Assembly (NCBI GenBank): GCA_001600415.1
Contig: BCJX01000008.1
Location: 389,782-453,781 of the forward strand
DNA: 64,000 bases
Reading direction: 5' to 3'
From: Pascua guehoae
Taxonomy: Eukaryota; Basidiomycota; Tremellomycetes; Trichosporonales; Trichosporonaceae
The translations under genes and the position numbers were made by a program. Each line of letters opens with the position of its first letter. Positions within the stretch are counted from its first letter, which is position 1. The notes under the pieces are model-generated. The model did no database searches, was not told the DNA's origin, and was given only the letters and a program-made list of their open reading frames with translations. Of the stretch, positions 45,142-57,198 are shown in pieces.

Positions 45142-45729
45142 TGCACCAACGTCATGAGGCGGAGTGGATGTATGCTAGCCACATGAGGGATCGACCAACC
45201 CATGCAGCCCATGGGACAATGCAGTCAGCCCTTGCCGGGGCCATTGGAACACCGCATCGCGTACTCAAGCACGACAAGCATCTAGCTCCCGATGCTTGGC
45301 ACCCAACTGAACAAGCACCACACACGTCGATGGCGAGGCGACAACTGCACCACCAATGGAATGACACAGCAAGCAAGGTTTACAGACGACGAACGCGGGG
45401 AATCTAAACACACCTCGCCGTCACTGCGACTCTGCGATCGCACAGCTCTGGATCAAGGCGGCGGAACGAACGAGCGAATGGCCCCGCCAGACACACATGT
45501 ATCCATCCGTGTCCCATGGACGTTCCGGTCCGTTAGTTCCGGAGCGAGATCGACACCGCCACACCGTTTGTCGGTCAGCAGGTTGAATACAGTACTTCGA
45601 GGTTCGGGCGGTGACGAGTAGTGACGTGCGGCTGGAGCTCGGACTGCGGACCGCGTGCAGTCTTTCGAGGGTATAGCGGGACATTGTACTACGGTTTAGG
45701 CTGGTTAGTATTGGCGCTGCGAGTTTACT

Positions 45730-45772
45730 CTGTCGGGGGTTACTTGTCGGGGGTTACTCTCGTCGGGGGTTA
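45730..45772. repeat. Three direct copies of GTCGGGGGTTA
   Basis: Three copies of the word GTCGGGGGTTA spaced by 3-6 bp. Seen directly. The G5 runs could form a G-quadruplex (inference). Confidence 0.8.
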
Positions 45773-45975
45773 GCATCCCGATGCGTTGGTCGAGACGGAC
45801 GGAAAAAAATAAGACGTCACTCGTTTTCCACAAAGCGCCGCGAGCGCACGCCCTTGTTTCGCTCGAGCCGCCCGTGGTACTCGTTTATAGCGTGGTCGTT
45901 GCTATAGCTCGACGAATCAGTGTGCACTTTACAACACTGAGCATGACGTGGGACCGGAGGGCGAGCTGGTGCGCC

Positions 45976-46004
45976 GGGGGGTGGGGGGGGGGGGGGGGGG
46001 GGGG
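45976..46004. repeat. Poly-G tract
   Basis: A G6 run, one T, then an unbroken run of 22 G. It is the longest homopolymer in the window. Length may be affected by sequencing error. Confidence 0.85.
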
Positions 46005-46400
46005 AGCTTGGAATCTGTCCGATTGTTTTCCGTGTTCTCACCGTGTAATCTCTTGCTATCGTGGTGGATTGCTCTCGCTCGCAGAGGAGTGGGGTGTCTC
46101 GCTTGTCCGTGTCCATGGTTGACGACCGGGTTATCTGTCTTGTGATATATCTTGTGCTCTTGAGGTGGCTCTTGAAGTGGCCGTTCGTTGGCGAGCGTCT
46201 CTCAAGGTAGGGTGCCTCTTAAAAAGGGGTTTCTTGGTGGAGGGGCTGGAGGGGTTAGGGGAGGCGGTGTGTGGCGGTGGGGATGGCTGTCTTTGCATGG
46301 GTATCCCTTCACCCGTCTGCTGTGTTTTGTGCAAGTCCTGCTTGCGAGTGTCGTGAATATCAAGGGCTGTGGACACCTGAGTTGCTTCCTCGTCGATATT

Positions 46401-46610
46401 TACAAGTGCGTCCTGAAAATGTTGAGACTGCCACTTTGAGCTCGGTCCAGTCCAATTTGCGCATGGACACTCTCTAGACCAATGCAATGGAACAGCAGTG
46501 GACACAGCTATTTCCTGCCTGTTGTATGTCCTTTGTCCCTCCCTGTATACGCACAGTGGGCATACCGGAGCTCAATAGGGTAGTCTCATGACTTTTCGGA
46601 CACACGTGTA
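46401..46610. mobile_element. MITE family 1, copy B
   Basis: 210 bp bounded by TA on both sides. Left TACAAGTGCGTCCTGAAAAT then GTTGAGACTG; right AGTCTCATGACTTTTCGGAC then ACACGTGTA. The interior shares GAGCTCGGTCCAGTCCA, TTTGCGCATGGACACTCTCT and CTGCCTGTTGTAT with the other copies. Confidence 0.85.
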
Positions 46611-46614
46611 GACG

Positions 46615-46662
46615 TGCGTTTAGGTATATGGCTACCACGGCTTCATGATAGAATCACACACG
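46615..46662. mobile_element. MITE family 2, fragment
   Basis: The right-end part only: TTTAGGTATATGGCTACCAC, GGCTTCATG, then AATCACAC, matching the right third of copies A and C with substitutions. It begins five bases after copy B of family 1. Confidence 0.55.
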
Positions 46663-47604
46663 GTGAAGGGACGCGGTAGGTGGGTCCATTAAGCGTGGAC
46701 GATGGAATCTGGTGGGTACACAGTAGGCAGCTAGGCGGAAATTGTTGTCAGCGCAATCTTTTTCCCGGTAGAGAACAACTGTCGAGCGTACAATTCGAAT
46801 GTGTTCTGGGGCCGTCCATGCGGGGTATCACAAGTCTCAGCTTGAGCAGGCAATTCTTACAAGACAGCCACCATCAATGAATGTCAATGGCTGGGGACAG
46901 ACAGCGACGACGAAGGCGCTACGACAGTCGGGCGCCCGTGCGACTGCAGCGCCCGAAATACCTCGTGATTGCTGTGTGGCATACCTCGTGACTACTGTGT
47001 GGCTGAAGAAATACCTCGTGACTGCTGTGTGGCTGATGACCTGGGCTAGGGGACAACCTCATGTGGGCTGGGCGACAACCTCCTCTTCGTACAACGCAAG
47101 CATGAGCAACCGCCCGTCCATGTCGTTCCGAATAGCCGGAGTAGTTCTTTTCTTCAAGTTGACCGACGCATAACATCTTGTTGCCTTTAAGTTGGACCAT
47201 ACGGAAGACACTGGAGGGCGACCAACTCTGTAGCACGCATGAGTAAACAAGACGTCAAGGTCCACCATTGTGGCTTCCTGGGTTGCGATGCTGGAACGGC
47301 GAACAGTGTGGTCTTCAGGTTGACTCGGCCAATAAACCCACACATTCCATAAAGGGCATGCGATGGAAATTAAACAAGCGCGTATGCATATACCGAACAG
47401 CGGGCGACACCCAGGTGTCAACACGACAGAGCACAGCGCATCCGATGGCTCTGTGATGGAGCGAATCGGGCACTTTGTACGGTATGTGGCACTGTGCACG
47501 GTATGTGGCAGGAAAGTCTGACAACGCGAGATCGGGCAGTAAAGGCAGTAAACGTCCAAGTGGCAGACCAGTTCCACAACACCTTTGATATATACAGAGC
47601 ATGT

Positions 47605-47700
47605 GAAGAAGGACCGTGAGGCGCACAGGGATACCGTGGGATATAGGTCTGAGATGGTATTGGGAGGAGCGTTCGGCAGCGCAAGACAAATCGGCACCCT
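47605..47700. repeat. Dispersed repeat family 3, copy B
   Basis: Diverged counterpart of 34455-34545, sharing GCGCACAGGGAT, CCGTGG, TGAGATGG, GGAGCG and GCAGCGCAAGACAAAT in order. Ends are undefined. Confidence 0.5.
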
Positions 47701-50700
47701 GCGCCACTTGTGGTCCTTTGGACACCCTCTGTACCAATTAATGGGGACCACCTGCACGGCCCATTGAGTCACAACCAGAAGAGCCAGAACTCGACGAAAC
47801 TCGAACGACCTCGTCCTTTTGCCCGACATGCCTGAGGCCAAACTGATGTGGCGACGACTCGATAACGGCATGCCACACAGAATACTCACCAGGGCCTAGT
47901 GGCGCCATGATGACGGCCTGGTGCGGACCCCACAGGCCTGGACGCGACGCGTCGTGTTTCGAGAGCTATTAGTAGATGTGAGGGTGTGTCGACGGTGATT
48001 GGAATGTTGGCGCCCTGGGTCATTCCTCGGCCGACCCCGGAACTGGAGCGCGATCTAGCGGGTGAACTGGCATGTGTGCTGATCTGGGAAGAAGGCCGCG
48101 CGCCCCCCAAAAATGACCGTGTTCGATCAGGGAAGACTGCACCAGGCGGCGACTGTGGAGTGTGGCTAGGGGACGAGCTGGGGATCTGTAGGTTGATCGT
48201 GGGGAAAGAGGGTAGGATAAGCGGAGCCGAGGGGGCGCCAGACGTACGCAGGAGGCGAGGAGGCGAAACGGTGCCAAGGGGTTGGCAGGGTACCTTGGGG
48301 CCGTGGCCGTGGGATCTGACGAACAAGAGATTGAGCATAGGTCGGTGGTGAGATCCAGCGAGGTCTCGATCTTTGGTGGCGAGCAAGACACCAACACGCA
48401 TGGACCGTTCTCGGACGATTACGCCCCGCCAGACGTCTAGATGTCAGTGCTGCGTGGAGTGGTGGATCGGCATGGTCCTGCGCGAGGAATCTGGGGTCCA
48501 GGCGCGGGGGATCCTGCCAGCCATTGAATGGTGCCACATACCACGTTGAATGGGTACCACTTACCACAAGTGCAGTCCTATTACTGGCATCATGACCACC
48601 GACCAGGTTCCAGCATTTCGGGTCCCAATTAATCTCCACCCGACAGGACACGCCGTTTCAAAAAGTTATTTGGGACCATTACCCCAATCTGGCCTCTGAG
48701 ACACTATTGGAACCAGCATCCCCCGGCTTTTGCGCAGCGAGTTGGCCCGAAAGTGCGATGCAACATGCCGATCCGGATGTCTCAACCAAAGCCACAGCGC
48801 GCACCCTAGGCCCCCTGCCCCGTCGGTCCCAGGATTTCAGAGCCACTGTGTGAGTGGACAGACCCAGGAAACGGGACCAACTCGTACCCTCACATTGTCT
48901 CGCACTCGCCAAAAACGCCACACCTCCTACCGTCAGCGGTTCAGTCCTCCCCTGGACAATACCACGCGCACAGGCCGCCCTGCCACACCACACGCGCCAC
49001 GCGCCACGACGCGCCACGCCATCCTTCCAAAAAGCGCCAAAACGCCATGCGCACGGGCCCCCAGGGTTAAGCCCAAATTAGAGTCCACCGAGACACACCC
49101 GCGGAGCACCAGCCCCTCTGCCCCTCTCCGATCTCCGAGTTTCGTCAGCAATTCAGCAAGGACCCCCGACAAGAAGCCTGGATCCAGACGCCGTGCGTCC
49201 CCCGGGCCCCGTGCGTGGAAGCGCCGCACAGACCTGCTGACCGCCCGGGGTCAGATCGACCATTCGACGCCTTCCGACGCCACTCTGGCCACCATCCGCC
49301 AACAACGGCCCCGGCTGACGATCTGACGACCGATGCATCAAGTCTTCATTCGCAGGAAATCCATCACGTCAGGCGTCAAGTGTCGCGAGAATTCTGCCAC
49401 GGTTCTGCCGCCGTTCTGCCGGGTATACCGGGCCTGTCGGGCATGACGAAAATAAGGTGCCGAATTGCCAAAGGCAGTGTAGCCGTCTTGTCTGTGCCTC
49501 GTGCAGGTCGTGCGACGTGGGCTACGACCTGCTTGGCCACTTGCTTCCGTTCCTGGGCCTGGCGCGGCGCGGCGCGACCTACAGGTGCCCGCAGCCCCCA
49601 TATGTACAGTCGCCGCAAAGCGCCGCACCGCACGGTCGCCGTCGAGAACAAGCCTTACGTTCGCTTGAGGTACGCCTGTTCGCTTGCGCACGTTGCATGT
49701 AGTAAACTTGGCGTTGCTCGCACGCCTGTTCTGTTCGCGCGCCTGTTCTGTTCGCACTTGTTCGGTCGTGTTCACCATAGGCTCTCGCTCGCTGGCCAAG
49801 TTGTGCTGCAATCTTGGCGGTGCCTCGTGGTACCTGGTGGCTGCCGTTGACACATTGGCCTCGTGGCTCTCCGGTAATTCCGGTTGTGAGGATCTGCAGC
49901 TGCGTGGTAACTAGCTGCATGGCCTGCATGGGATAGCTTGGACTTGCCCAGCACACCCGACATCGCCTGTGCTATTCTCGCCGCGGTGCCGTCAGCACGC
50001 GAACCACAGTCTGCACAGTTGTCAGACTAGCGTACCCGAAACGATGGGCCACGTCTGTCTGCAGTCGAGCGAGTCGAGTCTGGAGAACGTGTCCAGGATG
50101 TGGTATTCAGGACGTCACCGTTCAGCAGTTCAGCGGTGGCTCCTTCCAAGTTGATAATAACTCGGCACCCGCGGCCAGGCCGAGCCCTGCACCCTGTCTC
50201 GATTGGTTACTCGCTCTTCTCTTGAAAGGCATGCAAAAGTGACACCCACGTTTGCCCTGAGGGTCTGAGGGTGTCTCGGAGTGTTGTCACTGGGTCCAGC
50301 TGCCTGAGCCGCCCCTGACCGAACAGATTTAATATTCTTGCACCACCTTGAATTGCGTTCAGGATCCAAAAGTCGAAAAGTGAGTGAACATCACGTCCCC
50401 TTCATGCTGGATTCCTTCCCCACCGCCGCTCGACGGTCATCAGCGTCGTCGCGTCGTACAAGCCAGGGATGCAGAGGGGGTTACAGGGCAGACGAGCGGC
50501 GTCACCCACACATCCACACCGCTGAACCGCGCTACTTGCCGCAGCATGTCACAGCTCGGCAGCTTCCATCGAATTTCACGCCCAACAACGACCCGCGGTT
50601 CCGCGCTAGACACTTGTTTGGGTCGCTAGCACACCGCCACACCTTGGTGGTACAATTGTGACGACGTCCGGTAGCATCCATGGAAGCAAATCGAGTAGGA

Positions 50701-52572
50701 TCGGCGGGTCCATGGCCGTCTCGTTGGCATCATCCCAAGAACGAGCGGCGCGACGAGCAGTCTTCATGTTCCCAGTCCGTGCCGAACATTCAAGTCGCCA
50801 TGTCAGTGCGTGGGGGCATCAGAACAACACGCCCTGAGCGCATGCCTGGTAGCGAGCGAGCCGTCGCATGGTGTGCCAACCCATGGCCGCCAGCGCCTGG
50901 CCGGTATACGCGGTATGTGAAGCGGGGATCTAGGTGTTGGTGTTGGTGTCGTGCAAACGACGTGGAGCCTTGATCCTTTGATCCTTCTGTAGCCAGTTCG
51001 GTCCAGACGCGACCCAGCCATGCGGGGGCCGTGCCAGCCGTGGCTTGTGCAGCGTGTTCCAAAGGATCTGTCCTCAGGAAATGGTCCGATGGTGTGTGTC
51101 TAAACTGGGTCGAGCGGGACTCGGACCCAATTTGTCGCCGCCCTCGCATGTTTCACCCGCACGCTACCGGGTAGTTATCTGCACTGTAGCCATGCAACCA
51201 AGGTCTAATAGGTAACGGTGACTAGGGTGGCATCTCCTAGCTCATCCCGTATCGCTCAGCCCCCCCCCACCCCGATCTGATCTGAGGGATCGTTTATATC
51301 CTTCTTTCCAAGCGCTACACGCTGCCTGGCGTTGAATAATGTTCGACCGACGGAGCAGTGGATGGGACATGAATCGTGCTGGGATCTTCTGACCCCTTTG
51401 CCCTGGTCTTGTGTGAGCGGCCCGCGGGTGTGGCGCGCTCCCTAAAAAACCAGTGTGCACTTGGTTTCTAGGCACGCGTGTTCCGGACGTGCCGACCGAG
51501 AACAGACCCTCTGGCCAACCTACTGTACAGTACCCAAGAGCGGTAAGTGCCGCAGTAACGTCATTGCCCGTCCCTGAGTGAGAAGCAAACCTCGGGGCAC
51601 GAGGTCAGGGGTTGTGATTAGGGCGCCGAGGGCACCAAGGGGTGTGAACAAGGGGGCGTCGTGGATGAAAACCTAGTCGCTTCCCGTGGTGGGGTCCAAA
51701 CCGGTCGGAATCGGTGCCCTTGACAACCGTAATTCAAACCTCGCACAACTTGTTGGGTCTGCCTTTGTGTCGTGGGTACCTGCGCCTCATTGTCCAATCT
51801 TTCGTCTCCCGTCGCCCGAAACATGGTCATGTACACATTCCACACCCGCTCAAAGCTTGCCCCTGGCAAACCCTTTTGCGTTTATGGTATCCACCTGAAC
51901 ACACACACCTTTTTTCGATTTCCTTCTCATGCGCGTGTGGTGGGTGTGGTGCCGAGCGAGGGCGAAGCTTGCTGATCCTTGTATCCGCCATTCCCTCGTG
52001 TGTTTTTTTTTTGGCCTTGCTCGCGTCAGCACAGACGCACGAGGCACAGGGGATTTTTTTGTCGGGAGACTGTGTGAGCGCTCATGCTTTTTACCAGCAC
52101 GGACCTCTTTCCCCAAGGAAAGGGACAGTGTCGAGGAACACGGGTATGGACATGCTCTGCCTTGCTTGTTCCTTGGGCGTCGCCTCGCTCCCAGCTTAGC
52201 AACCTGTTCCGCACCGTGTGTTCCTCTGCTTCTCTCTCGTCGCCCTCGCAACTTCCGTCCAAACCTAGCCAGCCTCTCGCTCTCCCTTGCGCCTGTAGTA
52301 GCCTTCTGCACACCCACCCGCCCCTATTTTTCCCGTCAAGCACAACCGTCCTCTGCTGACTGCGTAAATACCACGGGCCTCTCATCATCCCTCTCTGTTC
52401 TTCTTCATCCTCGCCCACCCTTGCTCCCACTTCTTCTACCTTTCCTCCCTTCTATTCTCCCGTCACTGCCACTTGTCCATTTGGCGTTCGGATCCCCCTC
52501 ACCCCGCCAAACACCCTCACATCCTGGTCTTGCCTTTTCGTTCGTTTGCTATCGGAAAACAACTCTATCGCC

Positions 52573-53842
52573 ATGCTGTTCAACTCTGTCATCGCCGTGG
52601 CCACGGTTGCCCTCACTGCCCTCCCCCAGGCGTCCGCCAACGGCATTTCTCTCAAGATCGGCCAGTACAAGAACTGGGGCGCCGGGTCCGGCAACGGCTG
52701 TGACTTCTGGGCCAACCTCAGGGGTCGCAAGACCTGCTGCGACAGCGGAAGGCGTAAGCCGTGAGTTGCACATTGCGTCGTTGTAGTTGCATGGTGTCGT
52801 TGTCCATAGTCCCCCACCCCTGTAGCCCACTACCCGGCCTTGCACAATGTGTCCGAACCAGCTTCGATAACGTGTACCTCCGATGCTGGGGCGCTGGGGG
52901 CGTGCGTCTTCAACCCTACCCTGGCCGGGTGGCCCCAAACCACCTGTTCCCCGTGCACGTGCTGGTGAAAATGACCCGCGGGTGTGGCATGTTGCCATGA
53001 CGCCAACCGATCATGCCAACATCTCTAACACTGCAGTGTTCCGTCGAACGTATACTGCCCCTTTGGATGGGAGTGGAGCGATGAGAGCAACTGCTGCGCT
53101 CCCGTCAAGCGCGAATCCAAGTGCGACTGTGGTGAGGGCTACACGTTCAACGAGGGCCTCTTCAAGTGTGTCAAGAACAAGAGGAACTGCGGCTCGAGCC
53201 AGTGGTGGCACGACCGCTCGGGCGAATGCTGCGAAAACTCTTGGGAGTACAACCCGCCCCAGGGCGAGTGCCCCACTGGCGTCCGTTGCCCCACGGGCTG
53301 GTTCTGGCACACGGGCCGCAAGCAGTGCCGCCCCAAGGGGTGCCGCACTCCCGAGCCCGACTGCGACGACTGGGACGACAAGAACAAGTGCTGCGGCACG
53401 CCCGGCCCCAAGCCCACGCACAAGTGGGGCGGCGGCGGCAAGGGCAAGCGCGACCAGGCCTACCCGGGCGGCAACCGCTGGAAGCGCAACCAGGTTACTC
53501 TTGAGGACGACATTGACCACACCATGTACTGCCCCGGCGAGATGATGGCCTGCTCGATCCCCTCTGCCTCCACCTGGTCCTTTGAGTGCATCGACCCCGC
53601 CACCGAGCTCGAGTCGTGCGGCGGCTGTGCTTACAAGGCCGACGGCTCGCCCAGCTTTGGCGTCGACTGCACCCAGATCCCCAACGTCCTCTCCACTGGT
53701 GTCGAGTGCCAGGCTGGTGTCTGTGTCGGTAAGTGTGCCTCGGAATCTTCCGCTGCGCAACCGGGGATATCCTAACCATTTCACAGTTCACAAGTGCAAG
53801 CCCGGCTTCAAGCTCGTCAACGGCTCGTGCAAGGCGCGCTAA
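52573..53842 (+). CDS. Secreted cysteine-rich protein with CPL1-like domain
   Basis: Three exons, 52573-52760, 53037-53728 and 53787-53842, give 936 nt, or 311 residues. Residues 1-22 form a signal peptide ending at ASA. The middle has three Cys-rich modules with repeated CP.GW.W patterns (CPFGWEWSDESNCC, CPTGWFWHTGRKQC). Two Lys-Arg sites (GKR|DQ, WKR|NQ) could be cut by a Kex2-type protease. The C-terminal part (about 225-311) matches the CPL1-like domain: YCPGEMMAC, FECIDPATELESCGGC, FGVDCTQIPNV and VHKCKPGF. In Cryptococcus neoformans, Cpl1 is a secreted cysteine-rich protein linked to capsule and host interaction (known for that species). This is a family member, not necessarily the orthologue. 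It stands alone between two gene-poor stretches. Intron 1 is 276 nt; both others follow consensus. Confidence 0.88.
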
Positions 53843-54614
53843 GCCGCGTTCATCCGTTTCATCTCGGATTCTCGCATCAAATCTTTTCGAGTCATCTCGT
53901 GTGCGCATCTCGCATCGCCGCATCGCTCGAACCGGCTTCGAACATAGACCATCCTCGCGACTCTTGCACTGTATAATCTCAAACACACTCGCGCCCTCGC
54001 GCATTTCTTGCACATGCTCCTGCCCCGCGACAAACGGACAATCGTCGGACGAACATTTCGACCAAGAGCGCAGCCCCGCCAGCGCGCTTTTCTTGTTATA
54101 CATTGGCCACACCATATGCCTCTTCCTCCTCGCGGAGCGCGGGGGGAATCGAGATGAAAACCTGGACTTTTTGCTTCCCTGTTGCCACTGTATTCTTGCA
54201 TGTGTTTTGGTCCATACTGACATTGGTGGCAGGTGTAGCAGTGACTATTTGGAGGCTGCGGCGCCACTTGCGTACGTCTTTGCTTCTTCAGCCCCAGTAA
54301 CGCTCGCAGTTGACAAACTGCTTTACCCTTCTGCGAAATCAACACATGCGGAAATCTACCATGTAATGTTTGGGTCAGTGGCTGACCATGGCTGATGATT
54401 TGAACACTATCAGTCGAAAGAAGGTTGCCAGTGCAAACTGGGTTGCAACATGTCAGCGGCGCCACAACGGGACGCTCCGAGCTAAACACTAAACGATACG
54501 CGCGAGGCGGGCAGCAAAGCACCCAAAAGCCCGGCAAAGCATGGCAAGCCATATTCCTACTTCCGCCCCAACAAGACTAGAGGCTCAACTCTATCTTTCA
54601 TGAGCGAGGCATTA

Positions 54615-54691
54615 GGCAGGTACGGGCACGGGTGTCAGTATGTCGCACGGCTGCAAGGCAGGTACGGGCACGGGTTGGCAGCATGTCGCAC
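54615..54691. repeat. Local direct duplication, 42-bp period
   Basis: GGCAGGTACGGGCACGGGT followed at a similar distance by ATGTCGCACG occurs twice (from 54615 and from 54657). Confidence 0.85.
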
Positions 54692-55567
54692 GACGTTGGC
54701 CGCACCAGCTGGAGACATGCAGGTCGCACAACTGGCCATTTCTGTACCTCCCTCCCCGGCTCGTTGGCACGGTTGGCACGGTGGATACGGGCCGTACCGG
54801 TCGTTTCTGCGCACGGCGTATGCGGCACGGGCACAGGCCACGGGCCACGAGGCAGGGCTCGGGGCACGGGCAAGGGATGGAACGGAGGAACGGAGAATGG
54901 CGGAGATGAAGACACGAAGCGTAACGTCGAGGCACGCACGAGGCACCAGCGAGCCGACGCAGGGCGCCAGTGCGCCAAGCTGCTGGCCTGCTGGTCGCTG
55001 GCCTGCTGGCCGCGTTCCTGTTGCGAGCTGACACCAGGCAGGCAGCACGGTGTCTGCAGTGGCTTGCATGGCTTGGCTGTCGTCGTCATCCCACCACCCA
55101 CATTACCACATTACCAGCTTGAGCTTGGCTCTTGTCCATCTTGCTTGATTGGGCCGTCCATTCCTACCTCGTTCCGATCATGAAATATCGAAATATCCGG
55201 CCTCTCGACATGCTCGCATGCTCGAGCCATGCTCGAGCATAGCGACATGTTGTGTCACGGCACCGTTATGTGACCGGCGCCACTGAACGACCGCCCGGAT
55301 CCGCAGCTGATAGAGGGGACGCAAGGACGGTGCGCGCCGTTGCCGTTGCGGGTTAGCCGTTCCTGTGGAACATTCGTGGCCTCGTCTCGGGGCAATCAAT
55401 CCGTCCATGGGAACGAGCTGGTGGAGCATGGAGCGGGGCATCACCTCGCTGCTGGGGTGTTTCGACGATCTGCGCCGTGGGACGGACGGTCGCAAGCAGC
55501 TCCGTCCCGGCCCGTAATCTACCTCGGCGCTCGGCAGTTGTAATGTAGAGGTCCAAGGCACTCGCGG

Positions 55568-55600
55568 CGGCTCAGCGGCTCAGCGGCTCAGCGGCTCAGC
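55568..55600. repeat. (GGCTCAGC)n microsatellite
   Basis: Four tandem copies of an 8-bp unit, GGCTCAGC. Seen directly. Confidence 0.9.
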
Positions 55601-56619
55601 CTTGGCAACATGTAACACGATCTTCTAGCGGAGATCCCACGGCCATCCGTCACGGAGCCAGGCGCCGAGGCTGGGGGGCCGTTACATGTGAATCAGGTAC
55701 ATGAGGGGGTGGCGTGCAGACGGATGATCGGTACGAGTGCATGGCAGAGTTGGGGCAACATGAGTTGCATGAGTTGGGGGGCCAGGGGCCTGATCACCTG
55801 CTGGCCTGCTAGCTGCTGGACAGTAGTGGAGAGGGACGCGGGTAGGCGTACGCCGGTCATGATTCCTTTTCCAGTCTGTCACTAGGTCACTAGGTCACGG
55901 CGGTGCCAAGACACGATGTGCCGCTTTGGGATGACGGTGGCAAGGTGCGCGGAGAGGGGGATACGTAATGCAACACTACAAGAGATGACGTACGAGCATC
56001 GCCCGCAATGCTTGAAACGGCCATGACCAGAGTAACGGAGTTCTACTCTCGACTCCGCCGTACTGCTTTAAAGCGACGTTTGTGGCTCTGACGGTTGTGT
56101 CTTGTGGCGATTGCAGGTGGGCGACAACAGTAAGCTTGCAGCCCATACTGACAAACAGTTCAGCTATACCATCTCCCTCGTCTCCATTCTCGCCAATCGG
56201 TGCCGAGATACTGACATTGATTCGCAACCGTCGACCTACCGAGGACACTGCACTGAATCTAGAGATTCAATTACTTACACATTTGACAGCAGCATATCGA
56301 GGATGATGGGGCAGGAGATGTCGGTTGAAGAACGCTAATAGTGTCCTGCATGCAGCGCAGTCGGCGCCGGTCCGACCACCGTCCACGTCCACCAGCTGCC
56401 ACCAGACGATCAAGCCTAACCCCCTCGGTGCCGAGGTGGCTCGCCGATCGCCGAAGTGACCCTCCGCGCCCAGCGCGGGTCGTTCTGGCGCGTTCCAAGA
56501 CGACACGTCACTTCACTTCACTTCACTTCACTTGGGCTGCACTCGCTGCCAACCCGCTCGACGTCGGTACTACCCGCGTCGCTGCCGCTCCCCACGGTCG
56601 CCGCTCCCCACGTCGCAAC

Positions 56620-56724
56620 CTCGTCCTACGTCGCCGATACATCGTCCTACGTCGTCGATATGCCGCTACGTCGCCACCTAGTCCTACGTCGCCACCTAGT
56701 CCTACGTCGCTACCTCGTCCTACA
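56620..56724. repeat. Tandem repeat around TCCTACGTCGCCACC
   Basis: Five to six units of 15-20 bp built on TCCTACGTCG plus CCACCTAG or CGATA variants. Seen directly. Confidence 0.8.
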
Positions 56725-57127
56725 TAACTGCACCAAACTCATCAATGCGCTGCCCAACGGGGATGCTAGTGACACTACGCTGCCCAGTTGGGAGTGCGAT
56801 AACCTAAACTTCACTTCACTTTACTTCACTTTTCCTAGCTACCAACTGTCCCTGATCCCGTATCCAACCCTCTCTGCTGGCCATCTACTTCCCTCGCCAC
56901 CCACTCCCCTTGTCCCCCACCTCCCTCGATGCCCAACCTCTCCCCTCGCCACCCAGCCCTTTCTGCTCCCCACCCAGTTCATCACCCTTCCCACGCCCTT
57001 CCTCTCCTCTGTTCCGCTGGGGATGGTCTTTGATACACGTTCTACTGAAACCTCAAGAGCCTACATCCCCTCCCCCGAGGGATGGACAGAGACTCAGACG
57101 TCATAGTAGGCTTTACTGCTACACAAT

Positions 57128-57198
57128 ACATCGTTGGTGAAACGGTATCATGCTACTTTGCCATAGTAGCGGCAGGAGTTCGACTCTCCTACGATGTA
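57128..57198 (+). tRNA. tRNA-Gly(GCC), copy 2
   Basis: 71 nt, no intron, anticodon GCC. Identical to the gene at 35166 except the anticodon stem, which is CTACT/AGTAG here and CCACT/AGTGG there, a compensated base-pair change. A T4 terminator follows at 57202. Confidence 0.93.

Larger units (their letters stand above)
44161..52572. other. Gene-poor region with MITEs
   Basis: 8.4 kb without a supported protein gene; several MITE copies and simple repeats are listed separately. The longest open frame is 47059-47889 (-, 276 codons): ordinary composition, no recognised domain. Frames at 48730-49326 and 49215-49850 are Arg/Pro/Ser-rich shadows of GC-rich sequence. The last 250 bp (about 52320-52570) are pyrimidine-rich and probably form the leader of the CPL1-like gene. 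Confidence 0.5.

Noticed and set aside
47059..47889. 276-codon minus-strand frame, considered as a transposon remnant
   Set aside because: No transposase or other domain recognised; overlaps dispersed repeat family 3, so kept only as a note.
48730..49850. Open frames of about 200 codons, Arg/Pro/Ser-rich
   Set aside because: Low-complexity shadows of GC-rich DNA; no motif or splice-linked partner.
56456..57106. 216-codon plus-strand frame
   Set aside because: It translates the ACTTC and TCCTACGTCG repeats and a pyrimidine tract.
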